Below the pieces are notes generated by a model, which made no database searches, was not told where the DNA came from, and was given only the letters and a program-made list of their open reading frames with translations. From assembly GCF_028769735.1 (NCBI RefSeq), contig NC_088177.1, positions 17,238,599 through 17,302,598 of the forward strand: a DNA stretch of 64,000 nucleotides, written 5' to 3'. Source of the DNA: Zonotrichia leucophrys gambelii (Eukaryota; Chordata; Aves; Passeriformes; Passerellidae). Each line of letters begins with the position of its first letter. The first letter of the stretch is position 1. The translations under genes were made by a program, and so were the position numbers. Of the stretch, positions 28,877 through 40,070 are shown in pieces.

Positions 28877-29178
28877 GGTACGAATACCCCGTTGTTGCTG
28901 ACGGACCGTCTCCCCAGGCGGCTGCAGAGGCAGCAGCTCGGCCCCGGCCCCGCGGGCCCCGCTCCCCTCGAGCAGCCCGGGCCGGGCTCCCTCGGCCGGG
29001 ACATGGCTGCGCTGCCCCGGGCCCGCGGCGCTCCCTCCGGCGCTCCCGGGCCCGGCGGCCATGGCCGGGTCGTGCGCGGAGCCGCCGCAGCGAGGGGCGG
29101 GCGGGGAGGGCCGCTACGCCACTTTCGTAGCGCTGGAGGAAATGGCTGCGCATTGGGCAGCGCGGGCTGCGGGGCCGC

Positions 29179-29185
29179 GTGTGCA
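29179..29185 (-). promoter_or_regulatory. Metal-response-element core, upstream
   Basis: GTGTGCA is the reverse complement of TGCACAC and matches the MTF-1 core TGCRCNC. A 7-bp degenerate match in GC-rich DNA can be chance. The case rests on the known MTF-1 control of Zip10 and on the presence of two further cores nearby. Confidence 0.35.
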
Positions 29186-29286
29186 GGGCGAGCGCGGCGT
29201 AGCCGGCTCTGTGAATAGCGCCGGCGGAGCGGCAGGAGGAGGAGGAGGAGGCGCCGCGGCGGTTTGGTACCGAGCGGAGAGGGAGA

Positions 29287-29293
29287 TGCACAC
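29287..29293 (+). promoter_or_regulatory. Metal-response-element core, 20 bp upstream of the TATA-like box
   Basis: TGCACAC matches the MTF-1 core TGCRCNC. It lies 20 bp before the TATA-like box, a position where a bound factor could affect initiation directly. Confidence 0.4.
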
Positions 29294-29312
29294 GGCACTC
29301 GAGTGAGGTAGC

Positions 29313-29319
29313 TATAAAA
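29313..29319 (+). promoter_or_regulatory. TATA-like box
   Basis: TATAAAA occurs in a short AT-rich gap inside the CpG island, followed by TTTGTTTACAT, a forkhead-type site. If used, it would place initiation near 29,343-29,350, where CCCCACAG offers a pyrimidine/A start. CpG-island promoters usually have dispersed starts, so this is a suggestion only. Confidence 0.4.
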
Positions 29320-29515
29320 CCCCATTTGTTTACATGCCCTCCCCCACAGCCGCCCGGCGCCGCGGAGCGGGTGGCGGCCGGCCCGGGCCGCGCCGGGGCG
29401 GGGGGGCGGCGGTGCGGGCGAGGAGCCGCGGCGGGGACCGAGCGGCGGTAGCGGACAGCGGCTCGCCCGCGATGCGGAGCGGCGAGAGGGGCGCGCGGCG
29501 GCGCGGCCGCCTCAT

Positions 29516-29521
29516 CACGTG
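29516..29521 (+). promoter_or_regulatory. CACGTG E-box
   Basis: TCACGTGG inside the putative first exon is a palindromic E-box of the type bound by USF, MITF/TFE and MYC/MAX proteins. A second CACGTG lies at 29,938-29,943 in the start of intron 1. Confidence 0.4.
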
Positions 29522-29545
29522 GCGGCGGGGCGCGAGGCCGCGGGG

Positions 29546-29552
29546 TGCGCGC
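29546..29552 (+). promoter_or_regulatory. Metal-response-element core inside exon 1
   Basis: TGCGCGC matches the MTF-1 core TGCRCNC. It is downstream of the likely transcription start, the position reported for the repressive MRE of mouse Zip10, and it directly adjoins the G-quadruplex motif. Confidence 0.4.
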
Positions 29553-29581
29553 GGGGGGCCGGGGGGCGGCGGGCGGGGGGG
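29553..29581 (+). promoter_or_regulatory. G-quadruplex motif in the 5' UTR
   Basis: Four G tracts of 6, 6, 3 and 7 bases (29,553-29,558, 29,561-29,566, 29,571-29,573 and 29,575-29,581) are separated by CC, CGGC and C. All lie on the coding strand, so both the promoter DNA and the 5' UTR RNA could fold. The short loops predict a stable structure. Confidence 0.6.
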
Positions 29582-29679
29582 CCGCGCCCGGGCTCCCCCC
29601 GAGGCGGCGGAGCGCGAGGCGCCGCCGCGGCCCTGGCGCATCCCCCCACCCCCTTTCTTCCTCTGCTCGTGAGGCGACC

Positions 29680-29688
29680 ATGCGGCAG
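29680..29688 (+). CDS. SLC39A10: Exon-1 ATG in frame with ZIP10 (alternative N-terminus)
   Basis: ACC-ATG-CGG-CAG ends exactly at the donor. Joined to exon 2 (GAA-ACA-GAG-ATG-AAG) it gives Met-Arg-Gln-Glu-Thr-Glu in front of the usual Met-Lys-Val-His start, without a stop. The ATG has A at -3, a favourable context, while the conventional ATG has G at -3. The extension would precede the signal peptide. Whether it is used depends on exon 1 being as inferred. Confidence 0.35.
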
Positions 29689-31610
29689 GTAAATCCTCCC
29701 CGCCCCCGCGCCCCGAACGGGGGCCCGGGACGTGGCCGCGGCGCTGCGGCTGCCCGGGCTGCTCGGGCGGACAGAGAAAGGGGGCGGCGGGCGTCGGGGG
29801 CTGCGGCTGCGGCGGGCCCCGTGTCCCGGCGGGTTCGAGCCGCCCGGTGCCCGCTCTCCGCTTCCCTCCGGCTGCCTTCCTGCCGGGAGTGCGGCTTTGG
29901 GCGCGCCCGGCCCTGCCGAGCTCGCTCTCGGTGCGGCCACGTGGAGGCCGCGGGTGCGGGGGGAAGGAGCCGGAGCCGGCCCTGGCCGCCCGGCGTGGGC
30001 GCTGCGGGTGTGCGGGGCGGCAGCGCCGTGCGGGGCCCCCAGGACTTGGCGGTGTTTGGGGACAGCCTGGGACGGCGGGTGATGAACAAGCCAGGCCATT
30101 AAATCTTGCAGGGCTTACGGTTGGGATTTAGCGCTAACCGCTGCGGAAAAAAATCACTCGGGCTATAACCTGCACGTAACCTTAAATAAGGTTAAGGGCC
30201 GAAGGGACAGGAGGCTTTGTCGCTGTGCTCTACAGACACAGAAATGATGAGCAAAAAACATTGATTTCCTGTTCTCAACCATCTCTGCTGCTTATGCTGC
30301 GTCCTTTGGAAACACTTAACATTGAAACTGCAGAATAAAATTGCTCTTTAAAATCTCTACCTATCTTTGTCGTTTTTGGGCCTCTTTGTAGAAATGTTCA
30401 TGCCTGCTAGTTGATAAGACACTGAACAAGAGTCGCCCGAGTAGAAATACTTCTGGTTTCTAGCAGTCCTAACGCTGTATGTGTGTAAGTAGCAATCATA
30501 ATGTGTTTTTTTTTATTAAGGTAGGATCTTGTACCATAACACCAAGGGAGCCTGTGATAACCTCGAGCCTGATACAGAGCTGAGAAATGCACACTGGAAG
30601 ACCTGGTTAGTTTTCAGACCAGCGGAAGCAGTTGTCATCTAGTTAACAAAAGTAATCCTGGCATGTTCCAGTGGGTATGTTCTTGTATCCCTTTGGGTAG
30701 TAGTAACTGACACAGTGACATAAAAATAGAAAACTTTCTATATCAAAAAGGTATTATATGTTTTTTTTAATTGGACGTTACCAGAGAATGCAAAATTTCC
30801 TCTGCTGAATAATGTGCTTTGCTTCAGATGTGCAGGGAAATAGGAATTGGGACTGAGGCATGCTATGTAACTCCAAAGTGAGGGACTGATGGTTACTCTG
30901 TAGGCAAATAGTCTGGCATGGTAATGTAGGACAAGAACTGGAAAAATCACCAAGGTCCCCAAGAACATTGACCAGCTAAATTTACTTTACCAGCTAAATT
31001 CTTGTGCTAATGGTTAAAGTAAAATTAGTGGTGGTGTCCTGCAGCATTTTTATTTTAGACTGCTTTTAACTCATACTTTAGAGTAAAAAAGTATGCAGCC
31101 ATGCAACCTATTTCTAAAGGAGAATAGGCTCTAGATAGATGGACAGGCTGTGAATTAATTGTGTGTGTTTGATGAGATTAATGGTGGCAGTTCCATATTG
31201 CATTGTGTTAGTGTCCAGGGGTGGTTGCAGAGGGGTTGTTATACACTGTTACCTGTCTGGAACAGGCAATATGACTGGAGATTCTGGTTACATAAAAAAA
31301 CCTCCAAAAATATGAGCATTGTGTCAATTAATATCTGTGTAGGTCTTTGTGCTTTCCAGGTTGGCTTACATAAAACCTGGGTATTAAGTTTGTAGCATAT
31401 ATCCAGTCAGTCATGAAATGTGCTATTACAGCAGAGCTGTGGTTTAAAGTTATTCAAATATGCTCACAAGCTTTGTCTTAATTGATGTTTTTCCCATTGC
31501 AGGAAAATATTTCATTAAATGGGATCATCAGGGTAATTCAGACATGTTCTAGAAGGTTTACGTGACATGAAAAAGCTCATGCTGACCATCATTACTTTGA
31601 CAGTGAGATA

Positions 31611-31637
31611 AATATATATACATATATATATGTGTAT
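31611..31637. repeat. (TA)n/(CA)n microsatellite
   Basis: AT-alternating tract interrupted by single C and G bases, near-palindromic. Simple-sequence repeat in intron 1. Confidence 0.7.
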
Positions 31638-33532
31638 GGCAAAATTAATGTATCCAGCATGGCATAGGTTTCCTTCCTGGTCTTTCACTAAGTAAGTCAA
31701 ACAGCTTTAATTTACTCTTTCTATTCTTAATACATTTTCTGCAAAGCAGTGGCTGATTCAAGTCTGAAGAGACTTTTTAAGTAGTGCCCAGATCACACAG
31801 ACTTCAAGATTGTATATAGTCCTAAAGGAAGTGTGTTTGGACTTGTTTGCCTTTGCTGTCCAGTTTCAATGTCGTTTGATCATGACTGTGCCTATTGTAA
31901 AGACTTATTCCTGTCTCTGTCACAGTTTTTACAGAAGTGGAAGTTTGTTTTGAATGTGTGATAGGCACTTGATAAATCGGGGATGAAGTAAATCAATTTG
32001 AGAGCATTTATGTGTTTTCATCAGATGGAATTGCTGATTAAAATTACAAAAGCTACTTAAAAGCCAAACTCCATTGAAGTTTTTCTGGAAGTTACAGTTT
32101 GGTCATTTACTGTAGTGAAACTTGGTGAAAGGATGGTGGCATCAGTACAGACTGATGGACAGACATAACTGCATGTGTCAGCAGTGAAAATGATACCAGA
32201 AAGAGAAAACCTCATTCCATTTGCTTCTCAGTTTGATGATCAGCGATGTCAGAACCCTTGGTATGTCACAGTGTATTATTTTTTAGGATGTTTTCAGAAT
32301 TGTCAAATTATCTTCACTTTTTGTAACACATTTAAAAATGTCAGTAGAAGTTTCAGAGAAGGAAAGTTTAATGGCAGTTCTGTTCCTTGGGCAGGTATTT
32401 TTTCACAGGATTGAGCTTTAGGTGCGGGGTGAGTTCCTTAGGAAAAGTTATGCCTTTCGGGAAGCAATTTCTATTCTAATGTGAAGAAAATCTGTATAAC
32501 TTCCTGGCTTGCTGTGGGAGTCCAACTTAATTTAGAGACCAATTATTTAAAACAATTTTATCATCTTAAAAGTATTATCTTTGAGGGTGGGCTACTGAAG
32601 TTATCTTAAATGAAACTAGTAATTTTATCTTGCTGATAAAGGCCTGAAGTAACACTTAATGCAGAAGGAATTAAGACTGCTCTTACATCATTCTTTAATT
32701 ACATCTGAGATATTACTTGAAATACACCTAATAAGGTCTGGTAAGGAAATGTGTACCACTTAGGCAAAGCTAATAAACCCTTTTTTTCTAAATTTCAAAA
32801 ACTGATTGAAATGCTGGAAACCATGTCCTGCCATGGTGTAACCTTCTAAAGGAGAGAAAGGTGTGTGCTGTGTCAGTCCCCCTGTTCACACTCTTTTAGT
32901 GCTATTGAGTCAGTGCCAGTGCTCCAGGCTTTTTGGATGTAATAAAAATCTGAGGGGTAAGGAAGCTAAAGAATAATTGTTTGAAGTCACTTTTGTTACC
33001 TCTGTGATAGTGCAAAGTCTGTACAGGTTTTAATACCCAGAAAGCTGGAAAGCAGCATAAAAGACTTGGAAGATGATGGTTTGCTGATGTCAGTGTGCAA
33101 AGCTTCTGAGAAGAAGGGGATGTTGGAATTACATGTAGGGTGTTGTACCCATGCTGGGGGACATGATTCATTAGACTGGAAATGTTCTCCTCTCACATGG
33201 TGCTGCCTCATCTCTCTTTGCATTTCCTGGCTGCTTTTTCCATTGCTGCAGAGCAGGAATGACTCAGCTGCTGGCCTTTCTCTCTCAGTGACCAGGAGCT
33301 TCATTCTCATCTGACTGTCACCTTCTCTGTAGCCTCATGAAGTCTGTGAGAGCAACCTGCCCCTCTTTTTGTTCTGTGTTGCCAGTCACAAGTCAGAATT
33401 AAGCAAAGTAGCACATCTGTACAAAATGTGGAATATTAACACAGGACCTAAAACTCAGAGTTTCTGGACTGTTAAGAGGCACAGGAAATTGTATAAGCAT
33501 TCAATTTGGTGCTTAAGTGATAAGCACAATCC

Positions 33533-33562
33533 TGAATAAGTGTGAATAAGTCTGAATAATAC
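33533..33562. repeat. 10-bp tandem repeat, three units
   Basis: TGAATAAGTG, TGAATAAGTC and TGAATAATAC follow each other head-to-tail. A short local duplication in intron 1. Confidence 0.65.
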
Positions 33563-36500
33563 CTTAACTGATAAAGACACACTTCTAAAGTCACCAAAGT
33601 AGCTGAACCAATCTTGCTTTGGGAGAAAGTCTTTGTAATACTGGAAGCTGCTGTCTAACTGATCATGTTTGAAAGTCATCAATCTACATTGTGGTTGGTT
33701 AGATAAAATGTATATGTGAGATGAAATGCTCTTCAGGTTAGGAATGAAAAAAGTTTCATGCAGAATTTGCATAGAATAGTAACTACAATAAACAGAGACT
33801 TTGTGCAATGTTTCTGCATGTAGGTTTTAAATGATTTAGAAATAGTTACCAATCGCAGCTCTGAGTAAAGACCACTGTAATTCATCATGAATTCCAGGCA
33901 GGGGTTGTCACACAATTTATACATAAAGATGCAGGTCTCTAGATTATCTGACTTACACTACATTCATAAATAGCTCCTTAGGGTGATGATTATTAATGGA
34001 CAAAAGTAATACCTTGAATTCTCAAAGATAACTGTAAATGATAAAATATTTACACCTGGTGCTTTGATATCTATAAATAGTTACCCTTTAACCAAGCTAA
34101 TTGCTGATAATAGCATGCAACCACATTGAGATTGGAGCAGCAAAGAAAAACAAAGGAAAAGTGTATGTAATCCTCAAGGTAGTCTCAGTAGACATTGTTC
34201 AACATGATTCTTCTTATGGATTTTTTTTGAGCAATATCTTTGTTAACATTGATTTGCATTTTAAATAAGATTGAGTGGCCCTGAATTCCATCTAGAATTG
34301 CTCATGATAGCCATATGTCATTTGTACAGCTGGCAGCTGAGTTCAGTCCCTAGTGATGTCCCAAGTGAGTGTTCCTGCAAGGGGGAGCAGTGAGCCAGGG
34401 CTGCTGCTCAGTCCTGCTTCATCCATACCTTGTACAGAGCAGTCCAGAAAAGCTGCTTCACTGCCAGTGGCAGACTGCACTCTGTGTTTCACATCGTGGT
34501 TGCATTACTTCCCAGGGCTCTGTGCAATTCCTCTAACCATTCCTGTCAAGGAAGGCCTCTTCCCACCAGGGCTCCACTGGCCTGATAAGCACTTTGATCC
34601 ATGAAATGCAAACGGTGTCGTATAGGCCATATATATTGTCTGGGGCTGTTTGCAGAATATAGAAGCTTTTTTTTTTTGTGCTGACTTGAACATCCGTCTC
34701 TAGAAGACAGTTATCTCAGCCAAAAAGTATAGTTTCAAATTGTATTAACATATATTAAAACTTAAGAAATGCTACTTGGCTACAGTCCAAATAACGTGGT
34801 TGCCTTGCAATACGAGGTTTTTATGCTAAATATAAAATATTCCTATTTTTTTGATGTCTGTTACAACACATAAACAGGATAGAGTTCCATCCTTGCTGTT
34901 CTGAACTGTGCTTTGAGGCAATTGTCCAGCAGAGGCATTGCGATATATTAACAGGGTCCACTTGCTCCCAGACCATACATTCAGTAAATAAATACTCAGT
35001 AGCTGCAGCAGGATGTATATATAAAATTTTGCTTTTCATTGTATTATGCCCATAACTAGTTTTTTTTTCACTGAGTTGCTGTCTTTGTACTCCAGATAAG
35101 AGACTGAGTTCTGTAAAGTGTGTAATCTAAATTTATGCATCTGTGTCTTGCAGAGTATGAAAGAGAGTCACAGAAGTTCATTTTTGGTGGCTTTAGGCAA
35201 AAATTCTTACACTGGCTTTTGCTAACTATGTATGTTCAGTAGTAGGGAGAGGAATGTGAGGAGTTAATGCTGCCTCCTAAAAGAACAGATGAAGATGAGA
35301 TGCTTTAATACCAATGCAGCAAGTATAGCAAATGATTGTTGTGTCAAGCTTGTATCAAGCTCTGTGATGCAAATTAATTGCAGTAAACAGTTACACTGAG
35401 TGACGCAAAATAATTTCCCAGTCTTTGAAGATGATACTTTGCCTTGTATTGTACTGTTGTTGAGTTCTTAAAACAGAAATAAAGTTGAGAAAGGCAAATT
35501 GCCACTTATTTGTGGAAAATCCTGAGAGATCCTATAAATAAACTAATTTACTGGAATTTTCTCCATCACCGTAGCTTAATTGTTAACAGTAAATCAGCAA
35601 AGACAAAGGATTAATTATATTTTATAAACAAAATATTCTCATAGTGAAACACCTGGAGGAGTACATTGTTCTACACATAAAAGGAATGTATATCTGCAGT
35701 GGGAAAACCCCACATTTTTTGCTGAGTTTTGCCCATATCCTATGAAAAGTGTCATACAGGGGTTCCTTGTATTCAATCAAGCAGTGATTGAACATTAGTG
35801 AAATACCAAAATAATGCCTCACGTTCTCTGCAGGTTTTTGTTCTGGACACGCAGTTACAATTTGCTTCAGTTTTACTTCCCTTGAGAATAAGCAATGCCA
35901 GACCCTTAATACTTCTGCCTCACAGATTACCAGTAATATTTGCTAGTGCTTCCTTGCCTCTCTCCTGTCTCTAATCTTGCGCTAAGAGTAATATTGGGTA
36001 TTGAATACTGTGTCTTCATTATTCATCTTAAACTTGTGTCCCTTCTGAGCTAATACCTTGCTGAGAAAGGTTTATTGTTCATGGTGAATGATTTTTAAAG
36101 CCAGTCAGTATTTGTATCCGGTTGAATGGTTGCCTCCATCACCACACAAACCTGTAATGAGTAGCCAGGTAGAGCTTTCAGAATAATCCTAGTTAAAATA
36201 AATGATGGCAGGGAAATGGCATGAATTCTGTTGAGGTCTCACCTGGAATGTGGTGAAAATGACACTAACTGGGTCAGCTGGGTATTTTGTTGGTGGATTT
36301 GCCTGCTGAAATACATACTGCTGTTTTATTCCTGTGTCAGACTGGATAAGTGTTACTTCTGAATCTGCCAGGACACCTTCACAAACTCCTTTGTCTCCCA
36401 CAATTACTGAACAGACACGTTTGGGAGTTCACTAACTCAGGATGTCACTGGTTCCAGTAGCTGCCTGCTGTCTTCAGAGTAGCAGTCCTCCTGGTTTGTT

Positions 36501-37220
36501 CTCTTGACTGAGTAACTTTGCTAAGAAGAATCTGAGTGGCTTGTTGGTAGAGCACCTTAGAAAAGTCTGTGATTTCGGTTCATTATTTAAAAGTACAGAT
36601 TTAAAAATACAGATTTGATTCAATAGTATATAATTTGAAACCTCTTCATTCTAGGAATGGCCTTCACAGGCACTAACTTGGCATAGCGCATGTAAAAGTT
36701 TGCTTTAGTCTCGTGTTTTGAGTGGACTTCATAATTGACAGCTTTTCTAACTTTATTTTTCTGGTTTTTTTTCAAGTGAGATAAGTCATTGGTGTAGCAG
36801 TAGGCATACATAATTCCTTTTCTGATTGTAGCAGTGATGAAGAGGGGTTTATTATAAAGAGTCTAGGTATTAAACACTCATCAAAGACTTGCCTTTTATG
36901 CCTTCTAACATACCACAAGCACTACAACGTGGTGCAAGGATAGTGGTGTTAGTTATAAGAATAAAAGTACTGCAACTGGTTTTAACATTTTATTAGAAAT
37001 ACTGTTATATTCTGTTCTGAAGGGAAAGTTGGAGAAGTTATTTTCAAATGGCTTTCAATAGGGAACAATTACAATGTTATTTGAGTGCATTTTGAGGTGG
37101 CCAGTTGTTTTATTTGTGCTCTATCAGAATGTTCTGTGAGACTGCAGATCAACCAGATCAGTAACTGGTGCTCCCACCTAAAGCTGGGTGGGTTTTTTTT
37201 TTTGTGTGGACTGTGGTGTT

Positions 37221-37330
37221 TGTGCAGCTGTACAGTGAGCCAGATAGGAAAAGTAATCTGTCATGAAAATAATCTTTTTTTTTCTTTTTCTAGGCTTTTT
37301 TTCAGCAGAATCTAGTTGTACAGCTGCACA
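37221..37330. repeat. Spaced 14-bp inverted repeat that is also a direct repeat
   Basis: TGTGCAGCTGTACA (37,221-37,234) is perfectly inverted as TGTACAGCTGCACA (37,317-37,330). Because the core is nearly palindromic, the two sites also align head-to-tail, and that similarity continues beyond it (CAGTGAGCCAGAT versus CAGTGAACAGAT). The region between holds a T/C-rich tract ending in TAG. Confidence 0.6.
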
Positions 37331-38151
37331 GTGAACAGATCAGCAAACAAATGTGCTGGTGTCCAAAAATGGTTTTGTGGGCTTGGGAACGAGAGAGTGA
37401 AGCAGTGGGGGCGGGCAGCACTTGCTGCTTTAAGTGCAACACCATCTTAAAATATTTGTTGAACTTTAGCTTTGGTTGTAACCAAAACAATTTGCTTACT
37501 TTCAGAAGAAAAATGAAGTATTAAAATGCAGCTGTAACTGGTTTATCTTTTCAAGTATTTCAATCTTACAAGTGCTGGTTGGTATCTTAATAGGATCTAA
37601 TGGAACAGTATATTTAATACAGAATATTGGCACAAAAGCAAATTGGCTCTGTTATAAATTCTGTGCATTAATAGGTGTTTCATGGACTACATCCAATTTA
37701 TATATGAAAGACTGCAAATTAATTCTTGGTGAACAGAACTAGCACTTACAGAACTTCCAAGTATTCTGAAGTTTTTATATTATCTTGAGCTCTGAGAAGG
37801 ATCCTGTACTCAGCAATTTCTTACAAATAACTGACCCTTTGAAGAAGGCTCTCCAGTTTTCTTATGTTCAGAATAAATGCTCCTTTCTGGATAACTGAGC
37901 TGGTAGATGGCTACTGTATTAGTTCAAGATAATTTTATTATGCTTGGGACTTGGCTTTTCAAATACTTCACAGTTCAGATTTTTAGGAAGTATTCATGGT
38001 GTGTTCAGTTATGCATAAATGCTTTCAGTACTCTGTAAGTCTTATCTGGTATTAACTTGGCAAACAGGGCTTGGATCAGTTAGTTAATGCTCTGTTCTTA
38101 CGAAGTGCCCCTCCTACTGGGCTATAGGTTTTCAAATGAATGAGGTTCACA

Positions 38152-38197
38152 GAAATCCACAAACCTGTTTCACTGAAATCCACAAACCTGTTTCACT
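38152..38197. repeat. 23-bp tandem duplication
   Basis: GAAATCCACAAACCTGTTTC-ACT (23 bp) is present twice with no differences, followed by the first seven bases of a third unit (GAAATTG, diverging at the end). Perfect identity implies a recent duplication. Confidence 0.85.
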
Positions 38198-39589
38198 GAA
38201 ATTGAAGAAGGAAGAAAGTACAGGAGATGGGTGAGAACTGAAGTCAGAAATGGTTAATTTTAACTTTATTGATCTGTAGCATGTGTTTCTGTTTCCATTA
38301 GCAGAAGCTGCTGTTGGCTTAAGACTGATAAAACAAAACCAGATTGTTATTATTTAGTTAAAATGTGTTTATGACTTTCTTAAAATGTCTTTCAGTAACA
38401 ACACTATATTAATTTCACATTAATTTTTTTTAAAAACTTACCTTAAAAATGTGTGCTAAATTAATAGGATTTTGTATTCTATTATTTGTTTAAAATGTGA
38501 AATTTTAAAAATGTAGAGTTAGGTTCATTTGGATTTTCAGATTCCAGACTTTTTTTTTAACTGAATATTTTTATGAAGTAATGCACTGTTCAGGATGGGG
38601 GGAAGCTGCATACCTCACTCCTGCACATACATTGGAGTGAATACCTGCAGTATAGAACGCTGTTAAATTTCTAGGACTTGTAAGAAAAACTGTCTTTGTG
38701 TAGTCAATAATTATTTCAAGGAATATTTCTCTTTTTAAGAAATTGGCATTTCTCATAGAGCTGTTGCTCTGAGAAGTTCCTAATAGAAATGAATTACACA
38801 AGTGCTGAACTTGCCCTGCCTCACAGTGAGAATGCCTTAGTTTGGTAAGAATATTGTTTTGTCCTTATTTTTAGCACCCCTTGGCTTAGCTGGAGCATGT
38901 GTTTGGTGTGGAACTCGTAGCTCTCCATGAAATCTTGCTAAGGCACTTTACTCTCTGTGGCATTCAAGCTGACTAACTTAGAAGAGTCAAAGATGTTTTT
39001 CGTAGATGAGCAGAATGTTCTTCAGAGAAAACAAGGATAAGAAAGTTGAATAACAAGGGAATGAAACAGAAATTACTTGGGAAGGAGCGTGGGAAGGGAA
39101 GAAATCACTGCATTTATATTACAAATATTTCAGGTTATTAAAATTGTTGGCAGTACACAACGAAAAGGGTTAGGGGGGAAGAAAGTTGGGCACTTAAAAT
39201 ATTCTTGTCAGCATTGTACACAGAAAAAATGCTGTACTGCGTGGGCTGCAAGTACTGGAATAACAGATGTGGCTTTCATTTCAGTTTGAATTTTGTATGA
39301 CAGCATTATTTGAATCCAAGTTTATTGTTTCAAAGTAAAGCCTAACTCTTGAACTAGTTCTCTAGTCTCAGTGAAACAGTTGGTAATAAATAAACAAAGA
39401 TGTTCCCACAAATTATATTCCAGGCTTTAAGGCATAAAGTGCTATGTAAAAAGAACAGTTGAAATAGATAGTAAGAACTGTGGATAAATTTCAGAAATCC
39501 AAAGGACATTGAATGAAAGAAAGATTTTTAAAAGAAACAAAACCAAACCCAACTCTGATCACGGGTGCCTTTGCTTAAGCAGCTGAAAC

Positions 39590-40070
39590 ACGCTAGGCAG
39601 AGAGTGGTTTGCACGGAGATGTGCTGAGTTTTCCATGGCACTGCCCATGTGCTTGCGCCTGAAGGCTCTGTGTGTATGGGAGCTCAATCAGTTCTCCATG
39701 GCTGGGGATGATCCCTTGCACTGCTTTGTGGGGAGGGGATGGGTGCCCTGGGCACCATCGTGTGCCCTCCTGAAATGCCCTCTGGTGGGACACCCTCCGT
39801 CTCTGCCCCCTGCAAACAAACACGTTCTAATTGTGCAGCTTGGCTGGGGGGCTCTCCCGCTGCAGAAGGACTCTGCTCGTTCTCCCTGCAGCTCAGGGAG
39901 GTGCAGCAGGTGCTGCTGGTTCAGCCCTGCCCTTTGGGGGTGCCCTATTTCACTGTCCCACAGCTCGGAGCTGCTTTCCCTCCTGTGCCCCTCAGAGCTG
40001 TGCAGGGCAGGCAGCAGGGAATCAAACACTGAACACAACCGGGCTAAGGCTGACTGCAGGAATAGGCAGG
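39590..40070. other. GC-rich patch within intron 1
   Basis: About 480 bp clearly richer in G and C than the surrounding intron, rich in CTG/CAG/CCC words but not in CpG. Open frames of 96-173 codons occur on both strands without recognisable domains. It may be an unrecognised repeat, an exonised segment or an enhancer. I cannot tell which. Confidence 0.45.

Larger units (their letters stand above)
29472..29672 (+). promoter_or_regulatory. Possible upstream ORF in exon 1
   Basis: An ATG at 29,472 opens a frame of 66 codons ending at TGA 29,670-29,672, seven bases before the in-frame ATG at 29,680. The Arg/Gly-rich product looks like a by-product of GC-rich DNA. If the transcript starts upstream, this ORF could dampen translation of ZIP10. 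Confidence 0.3.
29346..29688 (+). other. SLC39A10: SLC39A10 exon 1, mostly 5' UTR (inferred)
   Basis: The 3' boundary is supported by a strong donor, CAG/GTAAAT, at 29,688-29,689. The 5' boundary is only an estimate from the TATA-like box. The exon is extremely GC-rich. It holds an upstream ORF (29,472-29,672), a G-quadruplex motif and an ATG at 29,680 that becomes in frame with ZIP10 after splicing to the acceptor at 42,589. No transcript evidence is available here, so both the start and the single-exon structure of the 5' UTR are inferences. Confidence 0.5.
28880..30090 (+). promoter_or_regulatory. SLC39A10: CpG island, SLC39A10 promoter
   Basis: About 1.2 kb of very GC-rich, CpG-dense sequence stands sharply apart from AT-rich DNA on both sides, the usual form of a vertebrate CpG-island promoter. 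It is the only such island upstream of the ZIP10 coding exons, and a good splice donor (CAG/GTAAAT at 29,688-29,689) follows its densest part, so I assign it as the SLC39A10 promoter and first exon. Within it are an inverted CCAAT box (ATTGG, 29,152-29,156), a TATA-like box, CACGTG boxes, MRE cores and G-rich runs. Long open frames on both strands here only reflect the scarcity of stop codons in GC-rich DNA. Divergent minus-strand transcription from this island is possible, but nothing in the sequence proves it. Confidence 0.85.

Noticed and set aside
28821..30089. Very long minus-strand open frame (422 codons) and several plus-strand frames in the CpG island
   Set aside because: Pro/Arg/Ala/Gly-rich products in all frames are what stop-poor GC-rich DNA gives. 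No domain or consistent codon bias.
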